Origin: Bimastos eiseni
Taxonomy: Eukaryota; Annelida; Clitellata; Crassiclitellata; Lumbricidae
Assembly: GCA_959347315.1 (NCBI GenBank)
Contig: OY365813.1
Coordinates: 22,240,272 to 22,304,271 of the forward strand
Length of the DNA stretch: 64,000 nucleotides
Direction of reading: 5' to 3'
The notes beneath the pieces are model-generated. The model worked only from the letters and a program-made list of their open reading frames with translations. It was not told the DNA's origin and searched no databases. Shown here in pieces: positions 54,935-64,000 of the stretch (its first letter is position 1; each line of letters starts with the position of its first letter). Position numbers and translations under genes: made by a program.

Positions 54935-56750
54935 GACTTCGTTTTTTCAGCCACGGCATACGGAGGCGGGTGGCCAGCCCTCTCCATCGCCGTCTCGTCT
55001 TCTCACCGACTGTGTACGGTAGATGTGGGCTACTCATCACTAGGGGAGGGGGGCTTCTGAGGACGAATGGGAGCAGAGATCTTGACACACAATTCTGCCC
55101 TGGTGAGGATTGGAGCCTCTGACGTCTCCGTTGACAGTCCATCACGCTGGCCACTCTTCTAACCTAGAAAGGCCTTTGAGACCTTTCACCTGATTCACTC
55201 TTCTATGTCTAAAGTTCTAAACTAAAGACGAAGTGCAGTCCCTTAAGAAGGAGCCGTAGGTATGTTCACTATGTTCTTTTAACAAGTGCTGTTTCCTGAT
55301 AGTGGCTTAAGTTATGATGAGATGGGGTGGACAGTACCTTTCCTCATCGTCAGAGCTTCCCATCTACGCCATGTAGTCAGTGTGTTCATCGTTGCCAAGT
55401 TGGCTATCCGCTGGGAGATGCACACTTACAGCGGGGCCGACATCTCAACACAAATTTCCGCTCCGATATTTGAACCCCGAACCTACGAAAAGCCGTGCAT
55501 TCTCTGTGTTAGCCTGTTACGCCCGATGGGGTTTTAAATGGCCTTTCGCTGGAGTTCTGCCTGTTCAATAAATAGTGTGGTGCTACTTTTTATGGTCATT
55601 TGAAGCTTCCCTTCTTTGTTCGGGTTGGAGCTGGGAGCGCTTTTGAGTAGTTACCCATAAGGGCGCTATGTAAATTGTCAAGTGAATGACTTACATGCAG
55701 TCCAGCAATCTATCACGCATTCACGCTCATGTAGGTCCATAATATACCCACCAAGATTTAGTTAGGTGGGACCTGCTCGAATTGCATTATGCATGGATTG
55801 CACCTGGTTGTAAATTAAGAATACAATTCAGAAGAACGTCACGCTTGAGTATATTCTAACTGAAATCTCAGCTGCTTATAAGTCTGCCACGCACCACCAG
55901 AGGGGCAAGGAGGGAGTCGAGCGCAGCCGAAGCCTTAATAGAAAGAGCGACTATAAATTACAAACCAGTGAGTGTTAAAGTTTAGACCGCACATTTGTTT
56001 TCGTTTTACGGGTATCAGCTTTAAGTTTTATTTGAAACTTTTATGGTAATTTTCAGTGGCTACGATGTAATTCGTTTAAATTGTTCGGGTTTCACTTTAA
56101 AGGTTTAGTAGCCTTTTAAGTTTTGAGTGTTGAAGACATTCTTTCCGGTCTAGTGATGATAAAGTCAGTAAATTTTGATCTCGCAATCACCGTAATAGTA
56201 ATATTCAAGTAATCTAGAATCTATATTAGAGGTATGTTTACTCATCAAATATCCGTGTAGTGTACACGTTTCACTCTTAAACATGGATGTTGTCCCAATT
56301 TAAAGTTTACTTCTCTTTGAAAATATGATGTTCTAGACCTACACAGGCATTTTTTTACTTTGCTGACATAGTTATAATTCAATTTATCTTCCTCACTAAA
56401 AGTTAATTAATCAGCTTGTTATGTCAAAAAGATTTAAAATTCTTGTTCCCGATTATCGCCCAAAAAGTAGTGACAACGTTAAATAAGGAGTTTCCAGTCC
56501 TGTGCTGCATATTGGTCCTTGCGTAATATTCAAACGTCTAAAGCGCCGCCCGAAAGCCAAGCGCAGAGCACCAGCCTATTCACGAGCGCTGCGTCAAATA
56601 AGAGTCGAAATCAAATGGGGAGGTATAGGCCTACACTGAGTAAACTTATTCTATGGAATTGATATAATATTCAGTGTATACTACGGAGAAAAAAGAAGCA
56701 AAGGCAGACGAAGACTACTCTGGATATTATATAAATAACATTAATGTTAT
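54935..56750. other. Intergenic with SINE-like fragments
   Basis: 55660-55685 (AGGGCGCTATGTAAATTGTC) is a SINE-like end. 56540-56610 is a minus-strand copy of the CTCGTGAATAAGC family. 54950-55170 is GC-richer than its surroundings, but no exon could be bounded. Confidence 0.45.
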
Positions 56751-56753
56751 TCA

Positions 56754-56815
56754 TCAGCATCATCATCATCACTTCTTGATGATGATGATGATGACGACGA
56801 CGATGATGATGAATA
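56754..56815. repeat. Inverted ATC/GAT microsatellite (hairpin-forming)
   Basis: CATCATCATCATCAC is followed after CTT by TTGATGATGATGATGATGAC, so the strand can fold on itself with almost no loop. Confidence 0.85.
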
Positions 56816-58600
56816 ATGCACCGATTTATATATGGTGCCATAGAACAGCCGAAGCCAACCGATTTAATAAAATGACGTGGCAAATAATGATTTAACGTGA
56901 TCTGGAATCCATTTTGGAGTGAGTTTTTCTGCGGTCTCTGCATTCTGTCGTAGACGTATATAAACTATTCCGAAACTATTCCGAGGGATATGAAAGACAA
57001 TGTGACAGGCAGACAGACAGATAGACAGACAGACAGACTGATGATTTGAAAGACAGACAGACAGACAGACAGAAAGACACACAGACAACATTTAGGAGTG
57101 ACGGACTGAGCTAGAACTGTTTATAATAATAATATCTTAAACTATGAATTTGTGATCTGAATTTCTGGCCAATCTTATGCTTATCTGACGTATTTCAGTC
57201 TAAGATGACTGATATATATATATATATATGCCTATATATATTTATTTATGGATTTATAATGTTATATATACGAATATTTATTATTATTGACACCACACCA
57301 CGCTCTGTCATCGTTTAAGTGTTATGGACGTCGAAAGTTCTCCCAATGTCCTTGATGTCATCTTTAGTGTTCATGTTGATGGAGTGGGGATCGGATTCAT
57401 GGACCATCCAGGGGTAGTTGTAGATTAGCTCCAGGCGTTTGTAGCCTCGCCAGAAGGAAGTTCTAAGATTGCAGGCTTCTTCTCTCATTGCGCTGAGGGA
57501 GAATGTCTTTTAACTCTTATATACTCGGAAACATCTCTTACTAAATAGATCACAGTTCAAAACACAGATCGTGTGTGCTCGTGTCCTGCCTGTTTGACTT
57601 TCTATTAAAAGAGTCCTTGGTCTGGTGTTGACTTTATGACCTGCCGATGTTGGCATTGTTGAGTTGACTTAGGACGTACCGATGTTTGGTGGAACTATAA
57701 ATATCGAAAATGAAGTGTTAAGCATAAAATTGAGATCACGTGAATGTCACAAGGTTAACGTAACGACATAAGATCTACACTATTCTTCTCTGGCCTTGAG
57801 ACTGCTCTGTGTGACCAAGGCTGGGCTTCTGAGTAGGTGGCATTGAAGAGGCGTTATATAAAACTGTTGTAATAACGATTATAATAATGATATCTACCGG
57901 TTTTCTGCGTTATAGTCTCGCGTTATCTTTAACGCCTGGCTCCACCTTGCTTGCGGGAACTTAGCCGCCTTACCAAGGGCCTCCAACGCAACTGCTCCCT
58001 TCGCTCAGCCGCGTTGGCCGGGATGTCTGTCACCCGGTCACGGACTGATAATAATAATAATAATAATAAAATAGTAAGATTGAAGCAGCGTTTTGAGTTT
58101 TGACTGAAATGTCTGTAGAGATATAGGAAGATGTGAGCTCTAACGCTTAGGCCTACAGGAATTCCGTATCCACACAACTATATCCGAGATGTCAGGAGAG
58201 TTCGCAGTGCTGCATTGGTTAAGAAGTCATTTGTAACACCAAGACGGATGTCAAGGTGTTGGCATCATACTTAAAATGCCAAAGACGTGACCAAACATGT
58301 GATTCTCGCTACCAGTATTCTCAAAAGCATCACAGAACACTGATTCGTTTTAACTATGCAATTAAATCAAACTTAATGGAAATATCGACCAAGCGACGTC
58401 CTATAGCCGCAACAGGCGTGTTGGTCGTGACTTAATCTGCAATTGTTTCGCCGAAATCCATTTCCACTGAACGTTATACGAATTTTATAATCGAAATGGT
58501 ATCGTTCGTTTTAGTCTTTGTTCGCGGGGCATAGAGACATAATTAAAAACTAGATTATAAAATGTTTATATTAATGAGATTTTTTCATGGCAGATGCTGT
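56816..58600. other. Intergenic; short CAGA and TA repeats
   Basis: CAGACAGA at 57009-57085, TATATA at 57211-57245, AAT repeats at 58048-58070. No gene. Confidence 0.5.
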
Positions 58601-59065
58601 GAGAGATAGAGACAAATAGACAGATAGACAACAACGCAGAGAAAGACAGACAGAAGGAGACAGACAGCAAGAGGGACTATAGATGTTTATAATAATGGAT
58701 AAAAAATATGAATTGAGTGCATTTCGCTTTCGGAGTGGATTGCACTGAGTGAAAAAAGTTTGCATCTGTTACGGAGATGTACTGTGTTGCCCTGGGCAGA
58801 CAGAGGACGACGAGGAGACATACATGTACAGACAGAGACAGAGACAGATCGAGTGATAGAATAAGATGCAGAGAGAGAAAGAAATAGTGAGACAGAAAGA
58901 CAGACATACATACATGCATACATACATACATACACACATACATACATACATACATGCATACATACATACATACATACATACATACAGGCAGACAGACAAA
59001 CAGACAGACATAGAGAGACAGAGGCAGACAGAGTGACAGACTGACTGAGAGAGACATAGAGACTT
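58601..59065. repeat. CAGA and CATA repeats
   Basis: GACAGACAGA-rich sequence at 58605-58675 and 58800-58860. CATACATACA occurs at 58907-58985 with TGCATACA interruptions, then CAGACAGA again. Confidence 0.85.
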
Positions 59066-59560
59066 GTATGTTTCGTGTTACAATCATCCAACCTCTTAAG
59101 CGTCTCTTTTATTGGCAACAATTCCCTTCCCTTCTGCACACCCACCGTACGTACTAGATATAGACAGACGTCCAAGAAGAGTGTCCACTCGGCATTCTCG
59201 CTCTTTGCCTCAGGCATCCGTGGCATTTCGACGGCATATCAGCCGCCGAAGATGCCAGGCATTTCATTGCTACGGCACTTGTGACGTTTCTTGGCGGTTC
59301 GCCTTTGTAAATTAATGCGCTACATAAACTGTTGCAATAGTGCACACGTACATGTATGTACATGTGCAGTAAACACGGACACATTTCTTCACATGTAGCA
59401 GTAGCAATTGGTAACCAGCCTTCGTACGCCAAGGCTAAGCAAATGAATTAGCTAACACTTCTTATCCATATATAGCTGTCTCTGAGCGAGCTACAGAGGT
59501 TCTGTTTACCTCTTGTATAACAATAGAAGATTTAATTGTAATACTGTAATTGTATTTAAT
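59066..59560. other. No recognisable gene
   Basis: 59220-59340 contains GCCGCCGAAGATGCC-like GC-rich sequence and a SINE-like GCGCTACATAAACTGTTGCA. Nothing further. Confidence 0.4.
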
Positions 59561-59565
59561 ATTGA

Positions 59566-59772
59566 AGGACGTACCTTTCCCGTATCTTTCCCACACCTTT
59601 AACGTGCCTTTCCCGTACCTTTCCTTACATTACCTTGCACGTACGTGTCACGTACCTTTCCCGTACCTTTCTTGTAGCATAATGCGCTACATATATTTCT
59701 CACGTACCTTTCCTTTATCTTTATCGTTCCTTTCCGTTACCTTTCCCTTGCCTTTTCGATACCTTCCCCACG
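59566..59772. repeat. Degenerate 10-11 bp minisatellite (CGTACCTTTCC)
   Basis: About 17 variants of CGTACCTTTCC (CGTATCTTTCC, CGTGCCTTTCC) over 200 bp. Confidence 0.85.
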
Positions 59773-59799
59773 CCTCAAAAAGTCCCGTCCCACCCGTAA

Positions 59800-60180
59800 T
59801 CTATCGGTACGCCAAGCTAGCGAAAGCGTCGCGAATTTTCAGACGATAGTTGCCGTGATTTACGGATAGGCGGCGCTCTGTGCCAAACTCGTTTTCGCTT
59901 CTGTCGGTGAGAATTACTCTGCGAAGGCCTCCTCCTCATTAGCATATCCGTCATCGCAGTGCACCTGTGCGCGCGCGTGCGTCCGTGCACGCTTGGCTTT
60001 TGGGGGGAGAGGTTGCGTCGTGTCATGCATATTCATGCAGTCTGACGGATTGCGTTGGGTCGACATCTGTTGTCGTTCGTCGGTTGGTGGGGGAAGGTGG
60101 GGAGGGTTGGGGTGAGATGGGGAGGGGTAAGAGGAAGGAGAGCGGTTGAGTGCGAGACGAGTTTTTCATTTCTAATGATC
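59800..60180 (+). promoter_or_regulatory. CpG- and G-rich island-like stretch
   Basis: Unusually CpG-rich for the window (GCGCGCGCGTGCGTCCGTGC at about 59969). CTCATTAGCATATCC and CATGCATATTCATGCAG are octamer/POU-like words. GGTGGGGGAAGGTGGGGAGG, GTTGGGG and ATGGGGAGGGG follow at 60085-60127, a plausible G-quadruplex. No adjacent gene was recognised, so promoter activity is only a possibility. Confidence 0.35.
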
Positions 60181-60324
60181 GAGTGATTACGGGCAACGCG
60201 GTCTTGACGGTCATGTCTGAATACTGCCAGACGCCAATGACGATGATGATGATGCCGTGAGAATGGCGATAGACGTGGACGGTAGTCATTGGAACGTGAA
60301 GGATATGGGTTTGATATAAAAATT

Positions 60325-60408
60325 ATGTCGGTTACAAGTACAAAAATATTACAATTACAACTGACGTATCGGTCACAATTGTAATATTTTGGCAATTGTA
60401 ACCGACAT
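60325..60408. repeat. 84-bp near-palindrome (32-bp arms)
   Basis: Left arm ATGTCGGTTACAA...AAAATATTACAATT (60325-60356) and right arm 60377-60408 pair at 29 of 32 positions around a 20-nt loop. Confidence 0.85.
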
Positions 60409-61010
60409 TTTTTAGATACCTCTCAAAATCCACTGAGTGGGCTCCCGACCCAAGTCGACGGCTAGGTGGAAAATAGGAAGGTCTTCGAACGGCCTCCGAA
60501 ACTGAGGCCGTATGTTCCAGCTGGAGGGAGCCACAATCCCACATGGGCAGAGCTCCTTCTTTGCAGTTCGCACGTGTAGAGACCTTATAAATAAAAAGTT
60601 TACAATAGTTAGACGTCATCGATTTGATGCACTGTAATCACAGAGCGAAGGTCTCATAAATGCTCAATAAAACTATTAAAGTGCTAACTAACAGTGTATT
60701 ATTATAAAAGTTTCAAATTGTGTAATACAATAGTATCGATTGTATGTCTTTTAACGTGCTTATAGACTGGGAGTGGGGTAGGGGGTAGGTAGCATATCTG
60801 TTATATAATATATGGGGGGGGTCACGGCTGCTGTTATATAACGTTATTAGGGATAGGGGTGGGCCAAAAATTAGGATTTTATGCGTTATATAATATGTGA
60901 ACGGCCCCTAATCTGACTGAAAAAGTATACACTAACTTGACAAAAGCGTGAAATTAGGACTTTTGATGTTTTTTAGGTTTGTTAAAAATCATTTTTAAAC
61001 CTAGGCTTTT
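60409..61010. other. No recognisable gene
   Basis: GGGGTAGGGGGTAGG and TGGGGGGGG tracts at 60775-60830. Otherwise unremarkable. Confidence 0.45.
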
Positions 61011-61074
61011 AAAATCGAATTCTCAATCTTTAAAATCAAATTCTCAATCTTTAAAATCAAATTCTCAATCTTTC
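61011..61074. repeat. 21-bp tandem repeat, three copies
   Basis: AAAATCRAATTCTCAATCTTT three times. Confidence 0.9.
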
Positions 61075-61922
61075 GATCATGAAACTACACAGCTCAGGTG
61101 GAGAGCCCATTCCGGCCACACCGGTGTGCTCTCGGGGCGAACACTGCTCGGTTAGCGTTGACTCTTGGTTGGACAGGACGCGTGCGCACAGCCGAGCACG
61201 AGCTCGGCGTGACCCTGGACTGCTTTGACCTCGCACTCGTCGAACCGTACGTGGATGTTAATTCAGTGGGTTTTTTAAAGCGCTGCTTCGTTGCGGTTAT
61301 TCTGTACCTCCCTCTGTGTCTGTCTGTCTCTCTGTCTTTGTCTCTGTCTCCCTGCTGACTGCGGTCTGCTACAGTCCAGGTCAAGGACTGATGGTTTGTT
61401 GGTGTCTCGCCAGCGTCTTCGTGGGTGTGCGTGTGCGTGTGTGTATCTTTTTATGCGCTGTCTTAGGCGTCTGTTTGTCTATTGGTCTTTGTGTTGGTCA
61501 GCATGCTTGTGTGCTGGTGTATGTCTGTGGATCTGTGTGTTTGATGATGACTGCATGTATTAGTGTGCCAGTGCTCTTGTATGTCTCTGTGCCCGTGTTA
61601 TGTCTGCTGATATATGTATATGTATTTCTACTTGTCTGCCTTTGTCGGTGTGTGTCTCTCTGCGGTTTTGTTTATGCCCCGGTACTCATGACCTCCCGCC
61701 AGTCAGAACGAAAATTCTCTGTAATTAGAATGCGGTATTTTTCGATTGGACTGTACACCAAAGTGAGGATATGCGGTGGGTTAAATAATGAATATACTTA
61801 CTTTTTTAGGTGTCTTAGAGAAATTTGCGTTTTTAAATGAAGTGTTTACTTACTAACTTACTTACTTACTTACTTAGGTATCTTGGATTAATTTACGCCT
61901 TTAACCCAACGACCTCATGCTT
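61075..61922. other. Intergenic, possible cryptic frames
   Basis: 61085-61300 is GC-richer with open frames on both strands, but no splice-consistent exon. 61310-61680 is TGTC/TGTG-rich. (CTTA)n lies at 61850-61878. Confidence 0.4.
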
Positions 61923-62010
61923 TAACCCTTACCACTCATGAGGCCGCCGTGAGCTGCCAAGTTTAATGCGTTTGATAGGGGCTTATAATAATTGGAGGGG
62001 CAAAGGGTAA
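61923..62010. mobile_element. 88-bp mini-MITE, second copy of 47409-47487
   Basis: TAACCCTTACCACTC ... GGAGGGGCAAAGGGTAA, with shared core TTTAATGCGTTTGATA and TATAATAATTGG. Confidence 0.6.
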
Positions 62011-62470
62011 CTTAAATAAAGAATTTACTTATTAACTTCCTTACTTAGGTGTCATCGCGTCTTAAATGAATTTATGTCTTGTGTTGGATTTGTATGGGCA
62101 TGTAGCGCCATCTCATAGCGAGGAATATAACGAACGCCGGTTTCGCCTTGTGGCTCAGATTGTAGGCGTTGTCTGAAACTCCTTCCTGTCTTACGGTTTA
62201 TGGAATACACGATTTTGCGGTATACATAAGAACTATTCCGTGTTGTCGCGGTATTTTCCATGAAAGAGCTACATGGATTTTGTGGAAGGACTCTATGTTT
62301 TCCGTGGAATGACTCTGTAGCTTCCCTGGAGAGAGCCACTGTTTCACTTTGAAGGACTTTGTGTCTCTCTAGGAACGATTAACTTGAGAAATGACCGAGG
62401 ACAAGACCAAGGAGATCATTTACTCTTACTCATCTCCGCGGAACTGTTCTCGTCATGGCCTGATGATGCT
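62011..62470. other. No recognisable gene
   Basis: 62225-62340 has repeated TTCC(A/G)TG(A/G)A motifs (TTTTCCATGAAAGAG, TTTTCCGTGGAATGAC, CTTCCCTGGAGAGAG), a loose 25-30 bp repetition. Confidence 0.4.
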
Positions 62471-62471
62471 G

Positions 62472-62535
62472 ATGGTGGTGGTAGTGGTGGTGGTGGTGGT
62501 GGTGGTGGTGGTGGTGGTGGTGGTGGTGGTGGTGA
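62472..62535. repeat. (GGT)n trinucleotide array
   Basis: About 20 GGT triplets. On the minus strand this gives poly-Pro inside an 81-codon frame (62661 to 62416: MAYNVQLITVNTKLEETRED ... MSKSK). That frame looks compositionally plausible but has no other support. Confidence 0.9.
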
Positions 62536-62950
62536 TACATCACTTAATTTGCCCTTCTGAGATATGAATGGATGGATGGTCGCTTCCATTTCCACTGTAG
62601 AATCCTCTCTGGTTTCTTCTAGTTTCGTATTGACCGTTATTAACTGAACATTATACGCCATTAGGCAACAATTACATCAACCAGTGCAAAATCAAACTTC
62701 ACACTGATCGATGCGGGTGTCAAAAGGGCAAGTAAACTGGGCAAGATTTATACGGACTGAGGCTCCCGGAAGATAGTTGGAGGCAATAACGGTTCATTTG
62801 GCCCTCTGTAGGGGAGAAGGTGATCATATAATCCTTGGAGGAGGGTGGTGTTACTTGAGAAGGGTCATTGAGGGCAGAGTGGACGAGGGGCGAGAGAGGG
62901 AAGAGGTGGGTTGAGATGGATGATGCGGGAATGGATGATGACGGAGGTAG
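62536..62950. other. No recognisable gene
   Basis: Unique sequence grading into purine-rich DNA. Confidence 0.45.
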
Positions 62951-63500
62951 AGAAGATGGTCAGAGAGGATTGGCGTCATTGGGAGTTTGAGCCTTGCTCA
63001 GGGCAGAGTATGTGGGGAGGAGGAAGACAGAGAGGAAGAAGAAAAGGAGTAAGAGGAAGGAGAGGGATATGAAGCACGAGGATTCGGAAAACAAGGAGGA
63101 GTAAGACACGGAGAAAGAAGAGCAGAGGAAAGAGGAGGAATAAGAAGAAAAAAGGAATAGGTGATGTAGCAGGTGATGAATGAGAAAAAGATGAAGAAGA
63201 GAAGGAGGAAGAGTAGGAGGAGGAGGAGGAAGAAGAAGATGAAGAAGAGGATTAGGAAGAGTAGGAGGAGGAGGAAGAAGAAGATGAAGAAGAGGATTAG
63301 GAAGAGTAGGAGGAGGAGGAGGAAGAAGATGAAGAAGAGGATTAGGAAGAGTAGGAGGAGGAAAAGTAGGAGGATGAGGAGGCAGAAAATGAGGTAGAGA
63401 AGGATGAAGGAGAGGAAGAAGGAGAAAAATAAGAGGAGGAAGAAGAAGAGGAAGACTAAGAATAAGACGAGGCGCAAGGAAAAGAAGAAGTGGAAGAAGC
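62951..63500. repeat. Purine-rich GGA/GAA array with a ~57-bp higher-order unit
   Basis: GGAGGAAGAAGATGAAGAAG, then AGGATTAGGAAGAGTAGGA, recurs at about 63216, 63272 and 63328 with a spacing near 57 bp. The strand is almost entirely A/G for about 300 bp (polypurine, triplex-capable). Open frames are artefacts. Confidence 0.88.
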
Positions 63501-63838
63501 GGAGAACAATGCACTATTATTGCACTCGCATAACAAGAAAGATTGCTTACATACTGAAATCGTACTTAATGCATGCATAATACGCTGTTGCTGATTCTAG
63601 ACTGTGTTGAGTACAGGTTTTGGCTTCGCATGCTCCAATATAGGTCTAATATAGTCAACCATTGTAGATCTATAATTGAGAAACCTGCGCACAGAAGTTG
63701 CAACGTTTACAGAGGGCATACTGCAGTAAAGTTTCTTTTCTTCATTTAAATTCTCTCAACACTGGCATCCGAATGCTAGAGTCCAAATGCTTGCTAAGAT
63801 ATGAATGGTTTTTTGGTGTTATACAATTTGTGTTCCTC
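63501..63838. other. No recognisable gene
   Basis: AT-rich unique sequence. Confidence 0.45.
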
Positions 63839-64000
63839 AGGGCCGTACCGAGCTATAATTGCGCCCTATGCCTAGCATCAATCTGGCGCCCCACATTTTG
63901 AAAATAGTGCATTTTATGGAATAATAAGTTATTCCATCCTGAAATTTGCGTTCTTTCCACATGTGCGCCTTAGGCCGCGGCTCCACTGGGCCCCCTCGGT
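63839..64000. mobile_element. Possible DNA-transposon terminus, cut by window edge
   Basis: CAGGGCCGTACCGAGCTATA, then TTGCGCCCTATGCCTAGCAT and GGCGCCCCACATTTTG, resembles hAT-like ends of the CAGGGCCGG...GGCGCCC kind. The other end would lie beyond 64000, and GCCTTAGGCCGCGGCTCC near 63970 hints at subterminal palindromes. Confidence 0.3.

Noticed and set aside
61098..61840. Overlapping 86-174 codon frames
   Set aside because: Mostly derived from TGTC/TGTG repeats; the GC-rich part lacks bounded exons.
62416..62661. 81-codon minus frame with a poly-Pro run as a gene
   Set aside because: The poly-Pro is a GGT microsatellite. The flanking residues look plausible, but there is no splice, homology or codon evidence.
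62960..63514. Long Leu/Pro/Phe and Lys/Arg frames
   Set aside because: Translations of a polypurine repeat.

Overview
This window is nuclear DNA from an animal, probably an invertebrate and possibly a deuterostome such as an echinoderm. The evidence is spliceosomal introns, a recognisable RNA polymerase subunit gene (POLR2H), a bZIP transcription factor, hAT and P/THAP DNA transposons, CR1/L2-like LINE fragments, tRNA-derived SINEs and very abundant simple repeats. The palindromic word TAGGCCTA recurs throughout. The taxonomic call is an inference. Gene density is low and most of the sequence is repeat-derived.

Layout. 1-1.8 kb: ATT/GAT microsatellites and a degenerate CTAACCCAA-type minisatellite. 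2.25-5.79 kb: a complete but decayed hAT transposon with perfect 16-bp terminal inverted repeats, split by a nested 725-bp TA-flanked element. 6.74-7.35 kb (minus): a GC-rich exon encoding a basic Ser/Arg protein with eight [RK][RK]SSAR repeats. 9.06-11.81 kb: a second hAT-like element with 61-bp subterminal repeats, carrying LINE fragments and a MITE fragment. 12.7-13.6 kb: a TATG array containing a duplicated flank. 14.5-16.7 kb (minus): two phase-compatible exons of a single-pass membrane protein. 20.4-22.4 kb: AAT arrays alternating with three LINE 3' ends. 23.6-24.6 kb (+): a small two-exon gene with a polyA signal. 26.6-29 kb: a tRNA-SINE, a Tc1/mariner-like remnant and a duplicated 168-bp block.

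29.25-34.4 kb (+) is the bZIP gene. A promoter-like region carries CCAAT boxes, a CRE-like site and a perfect C/EBP consensus. It is followed by a leader exon, two acidic exons and a terminal bZIP exon. 37.7-39.55 kb (minus) holds three coding exons of POLR2H (RPB8), converging on the bZIP gene; its last exon was not found. 39.6-40.4 kb is a hAT MITE with a perfect 8-bp target duplication. 41.3-45.1 kb (+) is a P-element/THAP9-like transposase gene broken by a few single-base lesions, mostly in homopolymer runs.

46-64 kb is intergenic: MITEs (222 bp, 79/88 bp, 560 bp), SINE and LINE fragments, minisatellites and microsatellites, a CpG/G-rich stretch near 60 kb, an 84-bp hairpin, and a possible further hAT end at the window edge. 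No operon-like organisation, CRISPR array or classical RNA gene was seen. All exon boundaries are read by eye from splice signals, phase and codon character.
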